Shown: piece by piece, positions 26,131-34,984 of the stretch | Layout of the letters: every line of letters starts with the position of its first letter | How positions within the stretch are numbered: position 1 is the stretch's first letter | Assembly: GCA_032161045.1 (NCBI GenBank) | Contig: JAVHTH010000006.1 | Strand: one strand, 5' to 3' | Length of the DNA: 64,000 nucleotides | DNA from: Fervidibacter sinensis | GTDB taxonomy: Bacteria; Armatimonadota; Fervidibacteria; Fervidibacterales; Fervidibacteraceae | Made by a program: the position numbers and the translations under genes | The notes under the pieces: generated by a model | What the model was told of the DNA's origin: nothing | The model's database searches: none | Seen by the model: only the letters and a program-made list of their open reading frames with translations

Positions 26131-27261
26131 ATGCAAGTGACGGCCGAGAAATTGGCGAAGTTGACTACGGAGTATGTGGGCTATTTGGAGGGGGACAAGT
26201 TGGATGCCTTCTTTCAGGAGTTCGGCATTAAGTTCGCAGCAGGTCACTGGGCAGCAGGAGAATTTGCCGACCGTTTCAACCCCATAGGATACAATGTCCA
26301 CCGCCCGGATTTTCGCGATACTGTTATTGACCAAATCGCTCGTGTTTCACAGGCAGGAATTGAGGGCATTGAGTTTCACGATGTCCTCTTTTTAGACGAC
26401 AAGGGGCAAATTGACGATGCGAAAATCGCCGAAGTCAAAGATGCTCTTGCCCACTATAATGTCAAGCCCACCAACATGAACATCAATGTTTGGACGAACT
26501 CAATCTACCGCATGGGTGGAATCACCAACCCTGACCCTGCGATTCGCAAGCGAGCGTTGGAGCAATGCTTGCAGGCTGTGGAAATTGCTAAACGCGTCGG
26601 TTGTCAGAGCGTCTCACTTTGGCCGGGATCCGATGGTTGGGACTACAACTTTGAGGTCAACTACGGCGTGCAACTTGACTGGTTCATTGAGGGTTGTGTT
26701 GAGATCAACAAGAAAGCAATGGCTGCAGGCTTGAAGTTTGGAACCGAAGCGAAACTCAAGGAGCCACGCGAAGGCAACATGGTTATTGCGACGACGGCGA
26801 AAGCGGCATTGGTCGCAAAAGAGGTCAACGCTATTTGTGGTGGGAACAACATGGGCGTTACCATTGACTACGGGCATGAACAGATGTATGGCGATGAACC
26901 TGCAGCACAACTTTACATGCTGAAGCGCTTTGGTGTCCCCATCACCAACTTCCATGTCAACACTGCAAAATACCACAGCAACGATGAGGACCGCGTTACA
27001 GGCACTGGCGATATTTGGAAGTTGGTTGACTTCTGTTACGCTGCCATTGACACTGGCTATGATGGTTGGTTTGGTGAGGACCAGTTCACTTACCGAATGG
27101 AACAAGTCAAAGCGATGCGGTTGAGCAAGGAACTTTTCGGCAACGCAATGAAGAAAGCGCTTCTCATCTACGCTCATAAGGATGAACTTGAGAAGGCTCG
27201 CTTGAGCGGTGACCAAGGCGCTGTCATTGATGTTGTCAAGCGAATCATCTACACTGCGTGA
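26131..27261 (+). CDS. Xylose isomerase-family sugar isomerase
   Basis: 376-residue TIM barrel related to class I xylose isomerases: GHWAAGEFADRF at strand 1, GIEFHD (the His/Asp pair of the isomerase active site), LWPGSDGWDY, the metal-binding Glu in GTEAKLKEPREG, TIDYGHEQM, and FHVNTAKYHSNDED with the second metal cluster. It is diverged from textbook XylA, so the true aldose is uncertain. It has its own strong promoter and GGAGG site. Monocistronic, divergent from the nucleoside hydrolase. Confidence 0.8.
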   Translation: MQVTAEKLAKLTTEYVGYLEGDKLDAFFQEFGIKFAAGHWAAGEFADRFNPIGYNVHRPDFRDTVIDQIARVSQAGIEGIEFHDVLFLDDKGQIDDAKIAEVKDALAHYNVKPTNMNINVWTNSIYRMGGITNPDPAIRKRALEQCLQAVEIAKRVGCQSVSLWPGSDGWDYNFEVNYGVQLDWFIEGCVEINKKAMAAGLKFGTEAKLKEPREGNMVIATTAKAALVAKEVNAICGGNNMGVTIDYGHEQMYGDEPAAQLYMLKRFGVPITNFHVNTAKYHSNDEDRVTGTGDIWKLVDFCYAAIDTGYDGWFGEDQFTYRMEQVKAMRLSKELFGNAMKKALLIYAHKDELEKARLSGDQGAVIDVVKRIIYTA

Positions 27262-27269
27262 TGAAAGGG

Positions 27270-27298
27270 TTGATTTTTTTGGCTTGGCGTGTTATAAG
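27270..27298 (+). promoter_or_regulatory. Promoter of the Lys-rich micro-gene
   Basis: TTGATT (27270-27275), 17-base spacer, TATAAG (27293-27298). Transcription would start near 27305 and cross a leader with an inverted repeat (CCGCTGC at about 27321 with GCAGCGG at about 27346) before the start codon at 27385. Confidence 0.65.
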
Positions 27299-27384
27299 TG
27301 TAAGCGGTGATGTGAGGGACCGCTGCGAGGTCTCGGGGGTCCCTTGCAGCGGTTGACAAACCAAAAACAAAGGGGGTGCCAGGG

Positions 27385-27453
27385 ATGGCACAGAAGAAAG
27401 CAGCTGCCAAGAAGACGACCGCCAAAAAGACGACCGCCAAAAAGAAGAAGTAG
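27385..27453 (+). CDS. 22-residue Lys/Ala/Thr-rich basic peptide
   Basis: ATG at 27385 to TAG at 27453 encodes a peptide of Ala, Thr and Lys with one Gln after the initiator, containing two AKKTT repeats and ending in four Lys. This composition resembles histone H1 tails and bacterial AlgP/Hc1-like DNA-binding tails. An AGGGGG site precedes the start, a promoter lies about 90 bases upstream and an intrinsic terminator follows the stop by about 25 bases, so it is an autonomous transcription unit rather than chance. It could bind nucleic acid; alternatively the transcript could be a small RNA with a short coding part. Confidence 0.6.
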   Translation: MAQKKAAAKKTTAKKTTAKKKK

Positions 27454-27477
27454 TTGACACTTAGTGAGTGAATGCAA

Positions 27478-27514
27478 AAGGGCACGCCGGCAAGGCGTGC
27501 CCTTCTTAGTTTTT
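27478..27514 (+). terminator. Rho-independent terminator
   Basis: Perfect 9-bp stem GGGCACGCC/GGCGTGCCC (27480-27488 with 27494-27502), 5-base loop, then TTCTTAGTTTTT. Ends the micro-gene transcript. Confidence 0.88.
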
Positions 27515-27621
27515 GTGGCTCCTACCAGAGGGTGAGTCTACCCAAAATTGATCGCGCAGGAGTATTCCCAAAAAGCCAATTACCCTTTAGCCCAGCGTGT
27601 CCCTCTTTGCGCTTCACCTTA

Positions 27622-28677
27622 TTACTCGGAAATTGTCCTTAAAAGGCTTGGTTTGTTGCGGTGGCATTGGGCGCAGAAAGAGCGTTGGTGGCAAAGGGAG
27701 CAATAGGCTGCAGTTCGCTTTTGGTATTCGTCGGCGTGTCCCTTGACGGCGTAATCCTCTGCGTCGTGCGAACTTGGCGGGGCATTTTCGTGGCATTTGT
27801 TACAGTAATTCTGTTGATGGCATCGGCTGCAAACTTGCGGTTGGTTCATCGTCAGCTCGCCGTGCTTTGTCGCAAACCCTTGCGGGTGTGGCATTTCAAT
27901 TCCGTGACAATCTTGACAGCCGTTTCGTCCATGACACGAAATGCACCTTCTGTTCGTCGGCTTGAACTTTTTCCCGTGCTCCTTAACAAACTCAGGGGTG
28001 TGATCTGAGGGCTTGACATCTTTTAGTTCGTGGCATCGTTCACAAAGTTCCATGACCGGTGCTTTGAGCATCCCAGGGATTGAACCGTCATGAGCGTTGT
28101 GGCAAGCAGCGCATTTTGACGCTTGCCCAGAAACTGAGTGGTGCTGCCCAACCCTTGCCCTTGCCGGTATATCGTTGTGGCATTTGAGGCACAATTGCGC
28201 TGCACGAGCCTTCAGCATCCATCGGTTGTTGACAGGTTGATGGACTTCGTGGCATGTAGTGCAGGACGGAGTGTGAGGTTTGCCTGAACCATGTGGACTT
28301 GATTTCCAATTTTCAGCAGTTATGGTTCTGTGGTGACACTGAAGACAAATCTCGCTTTGCTCTGTGGCCATCAATTTTGCCCAAGCGACGATGTTGCCCG
28401 GTCTCTGGACGACATGCAACCCACCTGGTCCATGACAAGCTTCGCAGCCTCGCAAATGCTCTGGCAACTTTTCGTCAAGCATCCATTGGCTATGCTGAAC
28501 TTGTGCCCAAACCCTCGCGACATCGTGGTGGCAGTCAAAGCAAATTTTGCTCCCGACATACTTGGCTTTAATTTTTGCCAGTGCTTCAGGGCGAGACTGA
28601 GGTTGCGTGAAAGCCCAAATTGTGACGAACAGGAGCAAAACCGTTCCAAAAGAGAATCTCAACCATCTCACAAGCAT
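27622..28677 (-). CDS. Exported multiheme cytochrome c with 13 CxxCH motifs
   Basis: 351 residues with an N-terminal hydrophobic signal/anchor (residues 5-25) and thirteen CxxCH heme-binding motifs (CFDCH, CEACH, CLQCH, CTTCH, CLKCH, CAACH, CERCH, CISCH, CQDCH, CSRCH, CNKCH, CSLCH, CAQCH). The early spacing resembles DmsE/MtrA-type cytochromes, while the last six motifs are packed more tightly. It probably moves electrons across or along the periplasm. ATG 28677 is preferred (AAGGG upstream, start of the signal) over 28722. No outer-membrane porin partner is seen nearby. Confidence 0.9.
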   Translation of the reverse strand: MLVRWLRFSFGTVLLLFVTIWAFTQPQSRPEALAKIKAKYVGSKICFDCHHDVARVWAQVQHSQWMLDEKLPEHLRGCEACHGPGGLHVVQRPGNIVAWAKLMATEQSEICLQCHHRTITAENWKSSPHGSGKPHTPSCTTCHEVHQPVNNRWMLKARAAQLCLKCHNDIPARARVGQHHSVSGQASKCAACHNAHDGSIPGMLKAPVMELCERCHELKDVKPSDHTPEFVKEHGKKFKPTNRRCISCHGRNGCQDCHGIEMPHPQGFATKHGELTMNQPQVCSRCHQQNYCNKCHENAPPSSHDAEDYAVKGHADEYQKRTAAYCSLCHQRSFCAQCHRNKPSLLRTISE

Positions 28678-28765
28678 TTGCCCTTCAACCCCTTTCGTTC
28701 CCGAAATTGGGAAAACGCTCAAGGCAAAATTATGCGGTTTCGCAATGACAAATTCGTTTGGGGAA

Positions 28766-30346
28766 TTACCCTAACTTTTCATCCAACTTTTCCGCTGCAA
28801 ATCTCCAAGCCTTCTCCCCCCCATCAGGTCCGCTTATCGCCAGCGCTAAAAATTGCTCACCCAACGCTACAACCTCGCTCATCGGCAACCCACGATTTTG
28901 CAGCGTGTTCAAAAATGCCATGAAGGTTCGCCACGCTGTCAAGGTCTTTCGCCTCGTCCGCCCGTAGCCGCGAACTAACTCGCCGCTGCGAGCGATGAGA
29001 AAAGCAAGGTCGTAATCTTTGTCAAGTGCTTGCTTCACCGCTTTAAGCCACTCGGTTATCGCTGCCCATTCCCACTTGAACCTACGCGAGTAAGGTCGCA
29101 AAGGTTTGAGCAACTGCAGCGCCTTGAGCAGCAGATAGCCTGTAAGCGAACTTGTCTCAACCCGCAACTGCAATGCAGGTTTTCGTAACTCTTCCGCCTG
29201 CATCGGCAACTTCGGCAACTCTTTCTCTTCGTCCTCCATCCCCCGTCCCTCGTCCCGCATCCCGCCGAAAGGCAACAGTCCTGTCAACTCGTCCCAATCA
29301 GGGCTGAAAAAGTCAACGACACGGTAAACAGTTTCGTTGCCGATCTGGTGTTCCCGCTTCAATCGCTCAAATCTCAGCCTTTGCGTTTTCAGTTGTGCAA
29401 CTCGCACCGCGTCTTCGTAAGCCATCCTTATCGCCAAAATCCGAGCCACTTCCTTCGTCACTAATAACTCGTTCCCTGTCCCTCGTCCCTTGTCCCGTTC
29501 GTAAATTTCCCGCACGCAGTCAAGGTAGCGAGCGAAATATCGCGCATCTTGATAGTGGCAAAGCCAGCGGGCAGCATGACACAAAATGCCTGTCAACTCG
29601 TTGTCAATGCAAAGCATCTCCATCTTCTGCCTGATTTCCTTTGGCAAGTTGGGTTCAGGCAAAGTTTCCCACTCTCGCGCAGCAAAATCGTCAAGGGTTC
29701 GCAATTGGGACAGCCATTCTCGGTAGCGCAGACCGAACTCAAATGCCCGCAAGTTGAAACTGACTGCTACACCGTAGTGCTCAATGGCTTTGCGGAACGC
29801 TTCAATTGGGAAAGGTAGCACACCCGATGCAGCCAATGCGCCGAACAAAATCGCATTAGCGGCACGCTCCGACAATCCCGCCATCGCTGCCGCTTGCACC
29901 GCATCAAAGACTACGCACTGTTTTGACCATTGCCGCAAAATTGGCAAAACCTGTTCTGCCGTGACGAAGTTGCCTGTAAGTGGCAATTTCTCGTCAATTG
30001 TCAAGACCCGATGGGTTGAGCCAATAATAGCGCCGTCGTCGGCAAGGTAGCCTTCGCGCAGTGCTCGCAACAATTCAAGCAACTCAAGCCCGACCAAAAT
30101 TTGCACTTTGCCTTTTTCGGGGAAGGGCGAAAAGAACGAAGTCGCTTCAGGTTCGGCGAAAAACTCAAGGTAGTAAGTCGTTGCTCCTTCGCGCTGCGAA
30201 AGCCCCGGCAAACCGACGCCGGCGGGATAAAACCCTGCTTCTTTTGCAGCGTCAAAGAGCCACTGCGAAAACAGTTGTCCACCTTGCCCACCAACTGCGG
30301 CGACCAAAACGGTGATTGGCTTTGTCAACTCCACCATCGTCTTCAC
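28766..30346 (-). CDS. iorB: Indolepyruvate ferredoxin oxidoreductase beta subunit, long form
   Basis: The first 200 residues are the gamma/beta domain of 2-oxoacid:ferredoxin oxidoreductases: VAAVGGQGGQLFSQWL, GLSQREGATTYYLEF and SERAANAILFGALAASG. The remaining 320 residues are a helical extension like that of the IorB-DUF6537-type long forms. With IorA it oxidises aryl pyruvates from amino-acid transamination to aryl-acyl-CoA, reducing ferredoxin. Two G-rich heptamer-repeat insertions encode RDKGRGTG (about 284-292) and RDEGRGME (about 361-371), probably loop expansions. About 100 bases downstream of iorA, same strand. Confidence 0.88.
   Translation of the reverse strand: MKTMVELTKPITVLVAAVGGQGGQLFSQWLFDAAKEAGFYPAGVGLPGLSQREGATTYYLEFFAEPEATSFFSPFPEKGKVQILVGLELLELLRALREGYLADDGAIIGSTHRVLTIDEKLPLTGNFVTAEQVLPILRQWSKQCVVFDAVQAAAMAGLSERAANAILFGALAASGVLPFPIEAFRKAIEHYGVAVSFNLRAFEFGLRYREWLSQLRTLDDFAAREWETLPEPNLPKEIRQKMEMLCIDNELTGILCHAARWLCHYQDARYFARYLDCVREIYERDKGRGTGNELLVTKEVARILAIRMAYEDAVRVAQLKTQRLRFERLKREHQIGNETVYRVVDFFSPDWDELTGLLPFGGMRDEGRGMEDEEKELPKLPMQAEELRKPALQLRVETSSLTGYLLLKALQLLKPLRPYSRRFKWEWAAITEWLKAVKQALDKDYDLAFLIARSGELVRGYGRTRRKTLTAWRTFMAFLNTLQNRGLPMSEVVALGEQFLALAISGPDGGEKAWRFAAEKLDEKLG
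29237..29265 (+). repeat. CGTCCC heptamer-type repeat inside iorB
   Basis: CCCCGTCCCTCGTCCCGCATCCC-type tract on the plus strand, G-rich on the coding strand, in frame in iorB. Related to the tracts in the GNAT-DpdA gene. Confidence 0.55.
29471..29498 (+). repeat. Second CGTCCC heptamer-type repeat inside iorB
   Basis: CCCTGTCCCTCGTCCCTTGTCCC-type tract; same family and orientation as the tract 230 bases to the left. Confidence 0.5.
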
Positions 30347-30374
30347 CGCTTCACAGTTTTTCTGTCACCTCTTC

Positions 30375-30406
30375 ACTTGGCTTTAGCCAGTGGTTGATGA
30401 CGAATG
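30375..30406 (-). repeat. Inverted copy of the CGTCATCAAC repeat
   Basis: Reads GGCTTTAGCCAGTGGTTGATGACG, the reverse complement of the copies near 6011 and 9822. Lies in the short gap between iorA and iorB. Confidence 0.5.
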
Positions 30407-30446
30407 AATGAGCGCCGGATTTATTCAGCAGTGTTGTATTCTCGTT

Positions 30447-32618
30447 TCACAAACCAAGCAATCGCCTTCGCAATTTGAATTGCAATCGTTCCCACCATGA
30501 CGGATTTTGCACCCATTCAACACGGTAGAACGATGGACACAACTTTGCCGCATGGGCAACCGAACCGCACAAATCACAAGCGATGCAAGTTTGCTCCGTT
30601 TGAACGATCATGTCTCGTTTGAGCGGATTAGGTGAAGGGCGAACCGAAAGGGATGGACAATTGTTGTAGTGCAGGCAACTATGGTCGCCAACGCAAACAA
30701 GTGGGTCAACACCAAAACGCGCTTCCGCTACTCGCTTACCTGCATTTCGCAATTGCTCCCGCTCTCTCCGTTCTCTCCTACTCCGCTCCAACATGCACTC
30801 CCCGCGCACAATCAAAAATCTCGGACCAATCTCGGAATGTTCCCACGCCTCTTCAAGCGACCTCACAACTTCGCCAACTTCGTAAGGGTTGACAACCTTG
30901 ATCCACTTTGCGCCCATGCCTTTCAGTGTCCCTTCAATGTCCAAGTTACCGGCATGTTCGCCGATTTTGGTGCTCGGGTTTGGTTGGTGTCCAGTCATTG
31001 CCGTCCAAAAGTTCTCCAAAATCAGCACAATGCAATCTTGCTTGTGGTAGAGGGCGTTGCTTATGCTGGTCGTCAACGCTTGTGCCCAAAAAGTTCCGTC
31101 GCCGACGATGTAAATCGTTCGTTCCTGCGACAGGAACGAACTCGCCAAACTTGACGCGAGACAAGTGCCCATGCCTGTCACGGGCGAAACCAAATCCCGC
31201 AGGTAGTAAATGCCCATGATGTAACAACCGATGTCCAGAACAACTTCAAACTTCGCATCGGGATGCAAGTCGCGGAAAATTTTCAACGCTGTCAAGACCG
31301 CAGGTCGTTCGGGGCAACCAGTGCAAAAATTGGGAAAGCGGGGAACTACAGGCAAGTCCGCAGACGGGATGCGGGACAGGGGACGAGTGATGGAAACGGA
31401 AGCGGTTGAGTTTCGTAGAAATTTTGTCAAGCCCTCGGTTACAATGTCCGTCGTCAATTCACCGGTCGTCGGCAAAAATTCGTTTCGGACAATCCGACCC
31501 CTCCAGCCTATTTGCTGTGCGATGGCGCGAATTTCACGCTCAAGCAATGCAGGCTCGCCTTCTTCAATAACGAGCACTTCGTCCTTACCATCCAAAAACT
31601 CAGCCAGTTCATCTTCCACGAGCGGAAAGAGAGCATGAAGCGAAAGCAAAGGAACGCCAAAGGAAAGGGATTGGGGATTGGGGACTGGGGACCGGAGTGT
31701 TGGGAAATTGTTTTCGGTTACACCAACGATTTGCGCATGGGTTGCGACTAACTCTTTTTGGCGAATTTCTGCTTCGCCTAACCGCATCAATGCTCGCACG
31801 ACGACATTGAAAAGCAGGCCGTGAACGATGATGCCTTTGCGACCGCCGTTATCGTAGCGTTCGTTGATGCCGTTTTGCCAGATGAAATTTTTGGCAAGCG
31901 GGACGCGTTCGTGCCATTTCTCACGCTCCTGTTGCTGCGTGAAAGGCGGGATGGGAAACCGGTCTGGAGTTCGTTGCAACTCTGTCAAGCGGTTGTGCAG
32001 GCTAAATTTTGGCGGTTGGTTTTCCTTTGCCCGTAGCCAACTTTTCATGTTGCCGACTCGGGTTCGCACGAGAAACAGGACAGGCATGTGGCAGGTTTCG
32101 GAAAGTTCAAAAGCCAATCTCGTCAGGTGGGCAACATGGTTCAAATCGGCTTTTGGGTCCAAAACGGGGGCGCCGAAGTTGTAGCCGTAAGGTAGCGTCT
32201 TTTGGACGACTAAAGTGCTGCTGGCTGCATAATCTTCACCAACAAAAATGACCACACCGCCTTGAACTCCCGACGAGCAAACATGAGCAAGGGCATCGGC
32301 TGCGACATTTGTCCCGACGACTTTCCATGCAACCGCACCACGCAACGGTGCATTGACAGAAAGCCGCAACATCGCTGCCGCTGCCGATTCATTGACATTG
32401 TTGGCGACGAAAACCCCCATGGGCTTTAAAATCCGCTCTTCAGCATCAAGGAAAGCATCTGTCAAGTTTGATACAGGTGCGCCGGGGTAGCCGCCGACAT
32501 AAGCCACACCGCTTTCCAGCAACGCCTTCAAAATCGCCAAACACCCGTCCGCCCAAATGACCTCACCTTCGCCCTTCGTCAACTGCTCTATCTCATGGAT
32601 CGGGTATGTCCGTCCCAT
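30447..32618 (-). CDS. iorA: Indolepyruvate ferredoxin oxidoreductase alpha subunit
   Basis: 723 residues: pyrimidine-binding thiamine diphosphate domain at the N-terminus (GYPGAPVSNL..), swivel domain, TPP-binding domain with GDGTFWAQ..LENFWTAMTG, and a C-terminal ferredoxin-like segment with CVGDHSC..NNCP and CIACDLC..KLCP for iron-sulfur clusters. Works with IorB. Two low-complexity insertions, SPVPNPQS at about 309-318 and TRPLSRIPS at about 410-419, come from G/C-tract repeats and lie between domains. ATG 32618 follows GGAGG. First gene of the pair. Confidence 0.93.
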   Translation of the reverse strand: MGRTYPIHEIEQLTKGEGEVIWADGCLAILKALLESGVAYVGGYPGAPVSNLTDAFLDAEERILKPMGVFVANNVNESAAAAMLRLSVNAPLRGAVAWKVVGTNVAADALAHVCSSGVQGGVVIFVGEDYAASSTLVVQKTLPYGYNFGAPVLDPKADLNHVAHLTRLAFELSETCHMPVLFLVRTRVGNMKSWLRAKENQPPKFSLHNRLTELQRTPDRFPIPPFTQQQEREKWHERVPLAKNFIWQNGINERYDNGGRKGIIVHGLLFNVVVRALMRLGEAEIRQKELVATHAQIVGVTENNFPTLRSPVPNPQSLSFGVPLLSLHALFPLVEDELAEFLDGKDEVLVIEEGEPALLEREIRAIAQQIGWRGRIVRNEFLPTTGELTTDIVTEGLTKFLRNSTASVSITRPLSRIPSADLPVVPRFPNFCTGCPERPAVLTALKIFRDLHPDAKFEVVLDIGCYIMGIYYLRDLVSPVTGMGTCLASSLASSFLSQERTIYIVGDGTFWAQALTTSISNALYHKQDCIVLILENFWTAMTGHQPNPSTKIGEHAGNLDIEGTLKGMGAKWIKVVNPYEVGEVVRSLEEAWEHSEIGPRFLIVRGECMLERSRRERREREQLRNAGKRVAEARFGVDPLVCVGDHSCLHYNNCPSLSVRPSPNPLKRDMIVQTEQTCIACDLCGSVAHAAKLCPSFYRVEWVQNPSWWERLQFKLRRRLLGL
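31364..31390. repeat. G/C-tract repeat inside iorA
   Basis: GGGATGCGGGACAGGGGACGAG on the plus strand, related to the CGTCCC heptamer family; encodes TRPLSRIPS in the minus-strand gene. At a domain junction. Confidence 0.5.
31666..31694. repeat. G-tract repeat inside iorA
   Basis: Four GGGG runs spaced by three or four bases (GGGGATTGGGGACTGGGGACC), a quadruplex-type pattern on the non-coding strand of iorA; encodes SPVPNPQS. Confidence 0.55.
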
Positions 32619-32718
32619 TTAAACGCCACCTCCGGATTTGGGAAGCCGTAAAAAGGATAGCGACCGAGTTACAACTCGGAAAGAGAGCAGTGGCAAACTT
32701 TTCTTTGGTGGTGCCGAA

Positions 32719-33558
32719 ATGGAACGCAATTTCAACTCGGTAGCGATTTTCTGCGTCCGGGCTGTCGCCTCGGCTGTAAGGCGTGCTTGTGAGTTGGGCG
32801 AAATTGCTACCGAGGTCGTTGCCACCCGAGAGGCAGGTTACCGCGAATGGGACCCCGAAGTCATCCGCATTGACCGCGATTTGGAAAACCTCTATGTCCA
32901 AGCCTTGCAGGAGACGGGTTGGCGAATAACGCTTTTGAGTGAGGAACTTCAAAAAGTTGAGTTGCCCGGAACAGGCGAACTGATTTACGCAGTTTGCGAC
33001 CCTTTTGACGGCAGCGCGCTGTATCGGCGAAAAATCAGAGCCTTTTGGTTCACAGCACTTGCTTTTTATGACTTCCAAGGGAAACCACTTGCATCCGCTG
33101 TCGGCGACATAGTTGCAAGGCGAATTGAATTTGCGATGCAAAAAGGTGCGTTCGTCGCTTCACTTGGAAACACTGAACACCGAAAGCCACTGTGCCCCAA
33201 CAAAACGAAATCGCTGAAGGATGCGTATTTGGCAACCTACTTGATGAAGCCGCATTTCATTTACCCGACCGTTGAGCGCTACAAGCCCTTGCTTTCTGCT
33301 GTCAAGTTCGTTCTGCCCAATGGCGGACCGTGCGGCTTCGCAGATGTCGCTTCAGGTCGCTGCGATGTCTATTTTGCTGTCCAACAGCCGATGATTGAAG
33401 TTTTCGCTGGCTTGCCAATTGCCTTGGCTGCAGGTTGTGTTGTCACTGATTTTGACGGCAACCCTGTCAAGTTTGATCCAGACATAAATCGCCGATACGA
33501 CCTCGTTTGCAGTTGCACGGAAGAATTGCATGAGCAAGTTCTGAAAATGCTGAGGTGA
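32719..33558 (+). CDS. Inositol monophosphatase-like phosphatase
   Basis: Divalent-metal phosphatase of the IMPase/FBPase/CysQ superfamily. 279 residues with LLSEE (E75/E76) and the core motif CDPFDGSALYRR (D94, D97); the third metal motif is in GLPIALAAGCVVTDFDGNPV rather than the usual WD, so substrate assignment is open. ATG 32719 is taken as the start; the frame runs back to TTG 32638 without a ribosome site. Followed six bases later by the Uma2 gene. Confidence 0.75.
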   Translation: MERNFNSVAIFCVRAVASAVRRACELGEIATEVVATREAGYREWDPEVIRIDRDLENLYVQALQETGWRITLLSEELQKVELPGTGELIYAVCDPFDGSALYRRKIRAFWFTALAFYDFQGKPLASAVGDIVARRIEFAMQKGAFVASLGNTEHRKPLCPNKTKSLKDAYLATYLMKPHFIYPTVERYKPLLSAVKFVLPNGGPCGFADVASGRCDVYFAVQQPMIEVFAGLPIALAAGCVVTDFDGNPVKFDPDINRRYDLVCSCTEELHEQVLKMLR

Positions 33559-33564
33559 TTTGCG

Positions 33565-34110
33565 ATGGCAGTCACTGTGAGCAAAAAGATTTGGACCGAC
33601 GAAGAGTTGATGCGGATAAAGCACGAGGGGAAGGTGGAGTTGGTTGACGGTGAGGTGAGATTGATGACGCCTGCAGGTGGAGAGCAAGGTGCAATTAGTG
33701 CCGATTTGTTGACTCGCTTGAACAACTTCGTTCGGCGAAAAAAATTAGGACGAGTTTTTGACGCTCAAACGGGTTTCAGACCTTACAGCAACTTGCGTGC
33801 TCCTGATGTCTCTTTCGTGCGTATGGAGCGATTGCCGGGTGGGAAACCTCCAAAGGGTTTCCTTCACATCCCTCCTGACCTTGCTGTTGAGGTTTTGGGG
33901 TTGAACGAAACTTTTGCCGACTACGAGGAAAAGGTCGCCGAGTATCTCAGTTGGGGCGTAAGGCTCATTTGGCTTGTTGACCCAAACACCGAAACGGTGA
34001 TGGTGATAAGGCAAAACGGTGAAAGGCAAGTTTTGAAGGGCAAAGATGTTTTGAGCGGAGAAGATGTCGTGCCCGGCTTCAAAATCAGGGTCAAAACAAT
34101 TTTCGCGTGA
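33565..34110 (+). CDS. Uma2-family (DUF820) PD-(D/E)XK nuclease-like protein
   Basis: 181 residues with the Uma2 landmarks: ELVDGEV, SNLRAPDVSFVR (catalytic Asp), PDLAVEVLGLNETFADYEEKVAEYLSWGVRLIWLVDP (Glu and Lys of the nuclease core). Very abundant family in Cyanobacteria, Chloroflexi and Armatimonadota; activity mostly untested. GAGG precedes ATG 33565. Between the phosphatase and the beta-helix gene; co-directional and tightly spaced. Confidence 0.88.
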   Translation: MAVTVSKKIWTDEELMRIKHEGKVELVDGEVRLMTPAGGEQGAISADLLTRLNNFVRRKKLGRVFDAQTGFRPYSNLRAPDVSFVRMERLPGGKPPKGFLHIPPDLAVEVLGLNETFADYEEKVAEYLSWGVRLIWLVDPNTETVMVIRQNGERQVLKGKDVLSGEDVVPGFKIRVKTIFA

Positions 34111-34120
34111 GGTGAAGAGC

Positions 34121-34807
34121 GTGGACGAAAGGCTGCGACCTGAACACTACTTTGACTTGAGCAGGTTTGCCCATCGTGAACTGTTTGACAGCGTGAAGTT
34201 TGTCTGGGAGGTGATACCGCGCATTGGCGAATATCTGCGAAGCGTTGTCAAGCTGGAAATTCGCGGCGAGGTAATGGAGGGGGCTTTCGTTCACGGACAA
34301 GTTTTCATTGACGAGGGCACGGTTGTTGAGCCGGGGGCAGTAATTTTCGGTCCCGCTTACATTGGCAGAAATTGCATCGTCAGGTCAGGCGCTTACATTC
34401 GCGGTGAAGTTTTGGTCGGTGACGGTGCAGTTTTAGGGCATGCGAGCGAGTTCAAAAACTGTGTCTTGATGGACGGTGCTCAGTGCCCCCACTTCAACTA
34501 TGTCGGCGATTCGGTCATCGGGTTCAAAAGCCACCTCGCTGCAGGCGTCATCGTCTCAAACCTGAAAATTACCCGCGATGAAATCACAGTGAAAATTGAA
34601 GGCGTTGAGTATCCGACCGGTTTGAGGAAATTTGGCGCAATCGTTGGAGACGAGGCTGAAATAGGCTGCAACGCCGTCATTAACCCCGGAACGCTGATCG
34701 GAAAGCGAGTCCTCGCTTACCCCCTTTCATCGCTTAGAGGCTACTACCCTCCAAACAAAATTGTCAAGGTTAGACAAAGCGTTGAAGTAAGCGCGCGGCG
34801 AGTTTAA
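34121..34807 (+). CDS. Left-handed beta-helix sugar-nucleotidyltransferase-like protein
   Basis: 228 residues dominated by hexapeptide repeats (VHGQVFIDEGTVVEPGAVIFGPAYIGRNCIVRSG.. onward) as in the acyl/nucleotidyltransferase C-domains of GlmU-like proteins. It lacks the N-terminal pyrophosphorylase Rossmann domain, so it is probably an acetyltransferase-like or binding domain. GTG 34121, preceded by GAGG, is the start; the frame runs to 34064 and would overlap Uma2. Sugar-nucleotide context with galK 180 bases on. Confidence 0.75.
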   Translation: MDERLRPEHYFDLSRFAHRELFDSVKFVWEVIPRIGEYLRSVVKLEIRGEVMEGAFVHGQVFIDEGTVVEPGAVIFGPAYIGRNCIVRSGAYIRGEVLVGDGAVLGHASEFKNCVLMDGAQCPHFNYVGDSVIGFKSHLAAGVIVSNLKITRDEITVKIEGVEYPTGLRKFGAIVGDEAEIGCNAVINPGTLIGKRVLAYPLSSLRGYYPPNKIVKVRQSVEVSARRV

Positions 34808-34984
34808 TGACCCAGTAGAACGAGGGTTTGGCGGTGGCTTTTAGCCGACGCCAAAAGTGTTGAGCCCAGCGTTAAATTTTGTGAGTGCCTTGACCTTCCA
34901 TTTGCCCGTCACAAAATTGTTGCGGAGTTTTTCCGTTACGGTCTTCTTTTTGCCCGTGCATCAATTTGCTTGCAGGAGGTGGCT

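Noticed and set aside
26131..27261. Canonical xylA
   Set aside because: The active-site layout is related but too diverged to name the substrate with confidence.
27245..27485. Phe/Leu-rich minus-strand frames opposite the micro-gene
   Set aside because: They arise from reading the Lys-codon-rich AAG/AAA tract on the other strand; no ribosome site.
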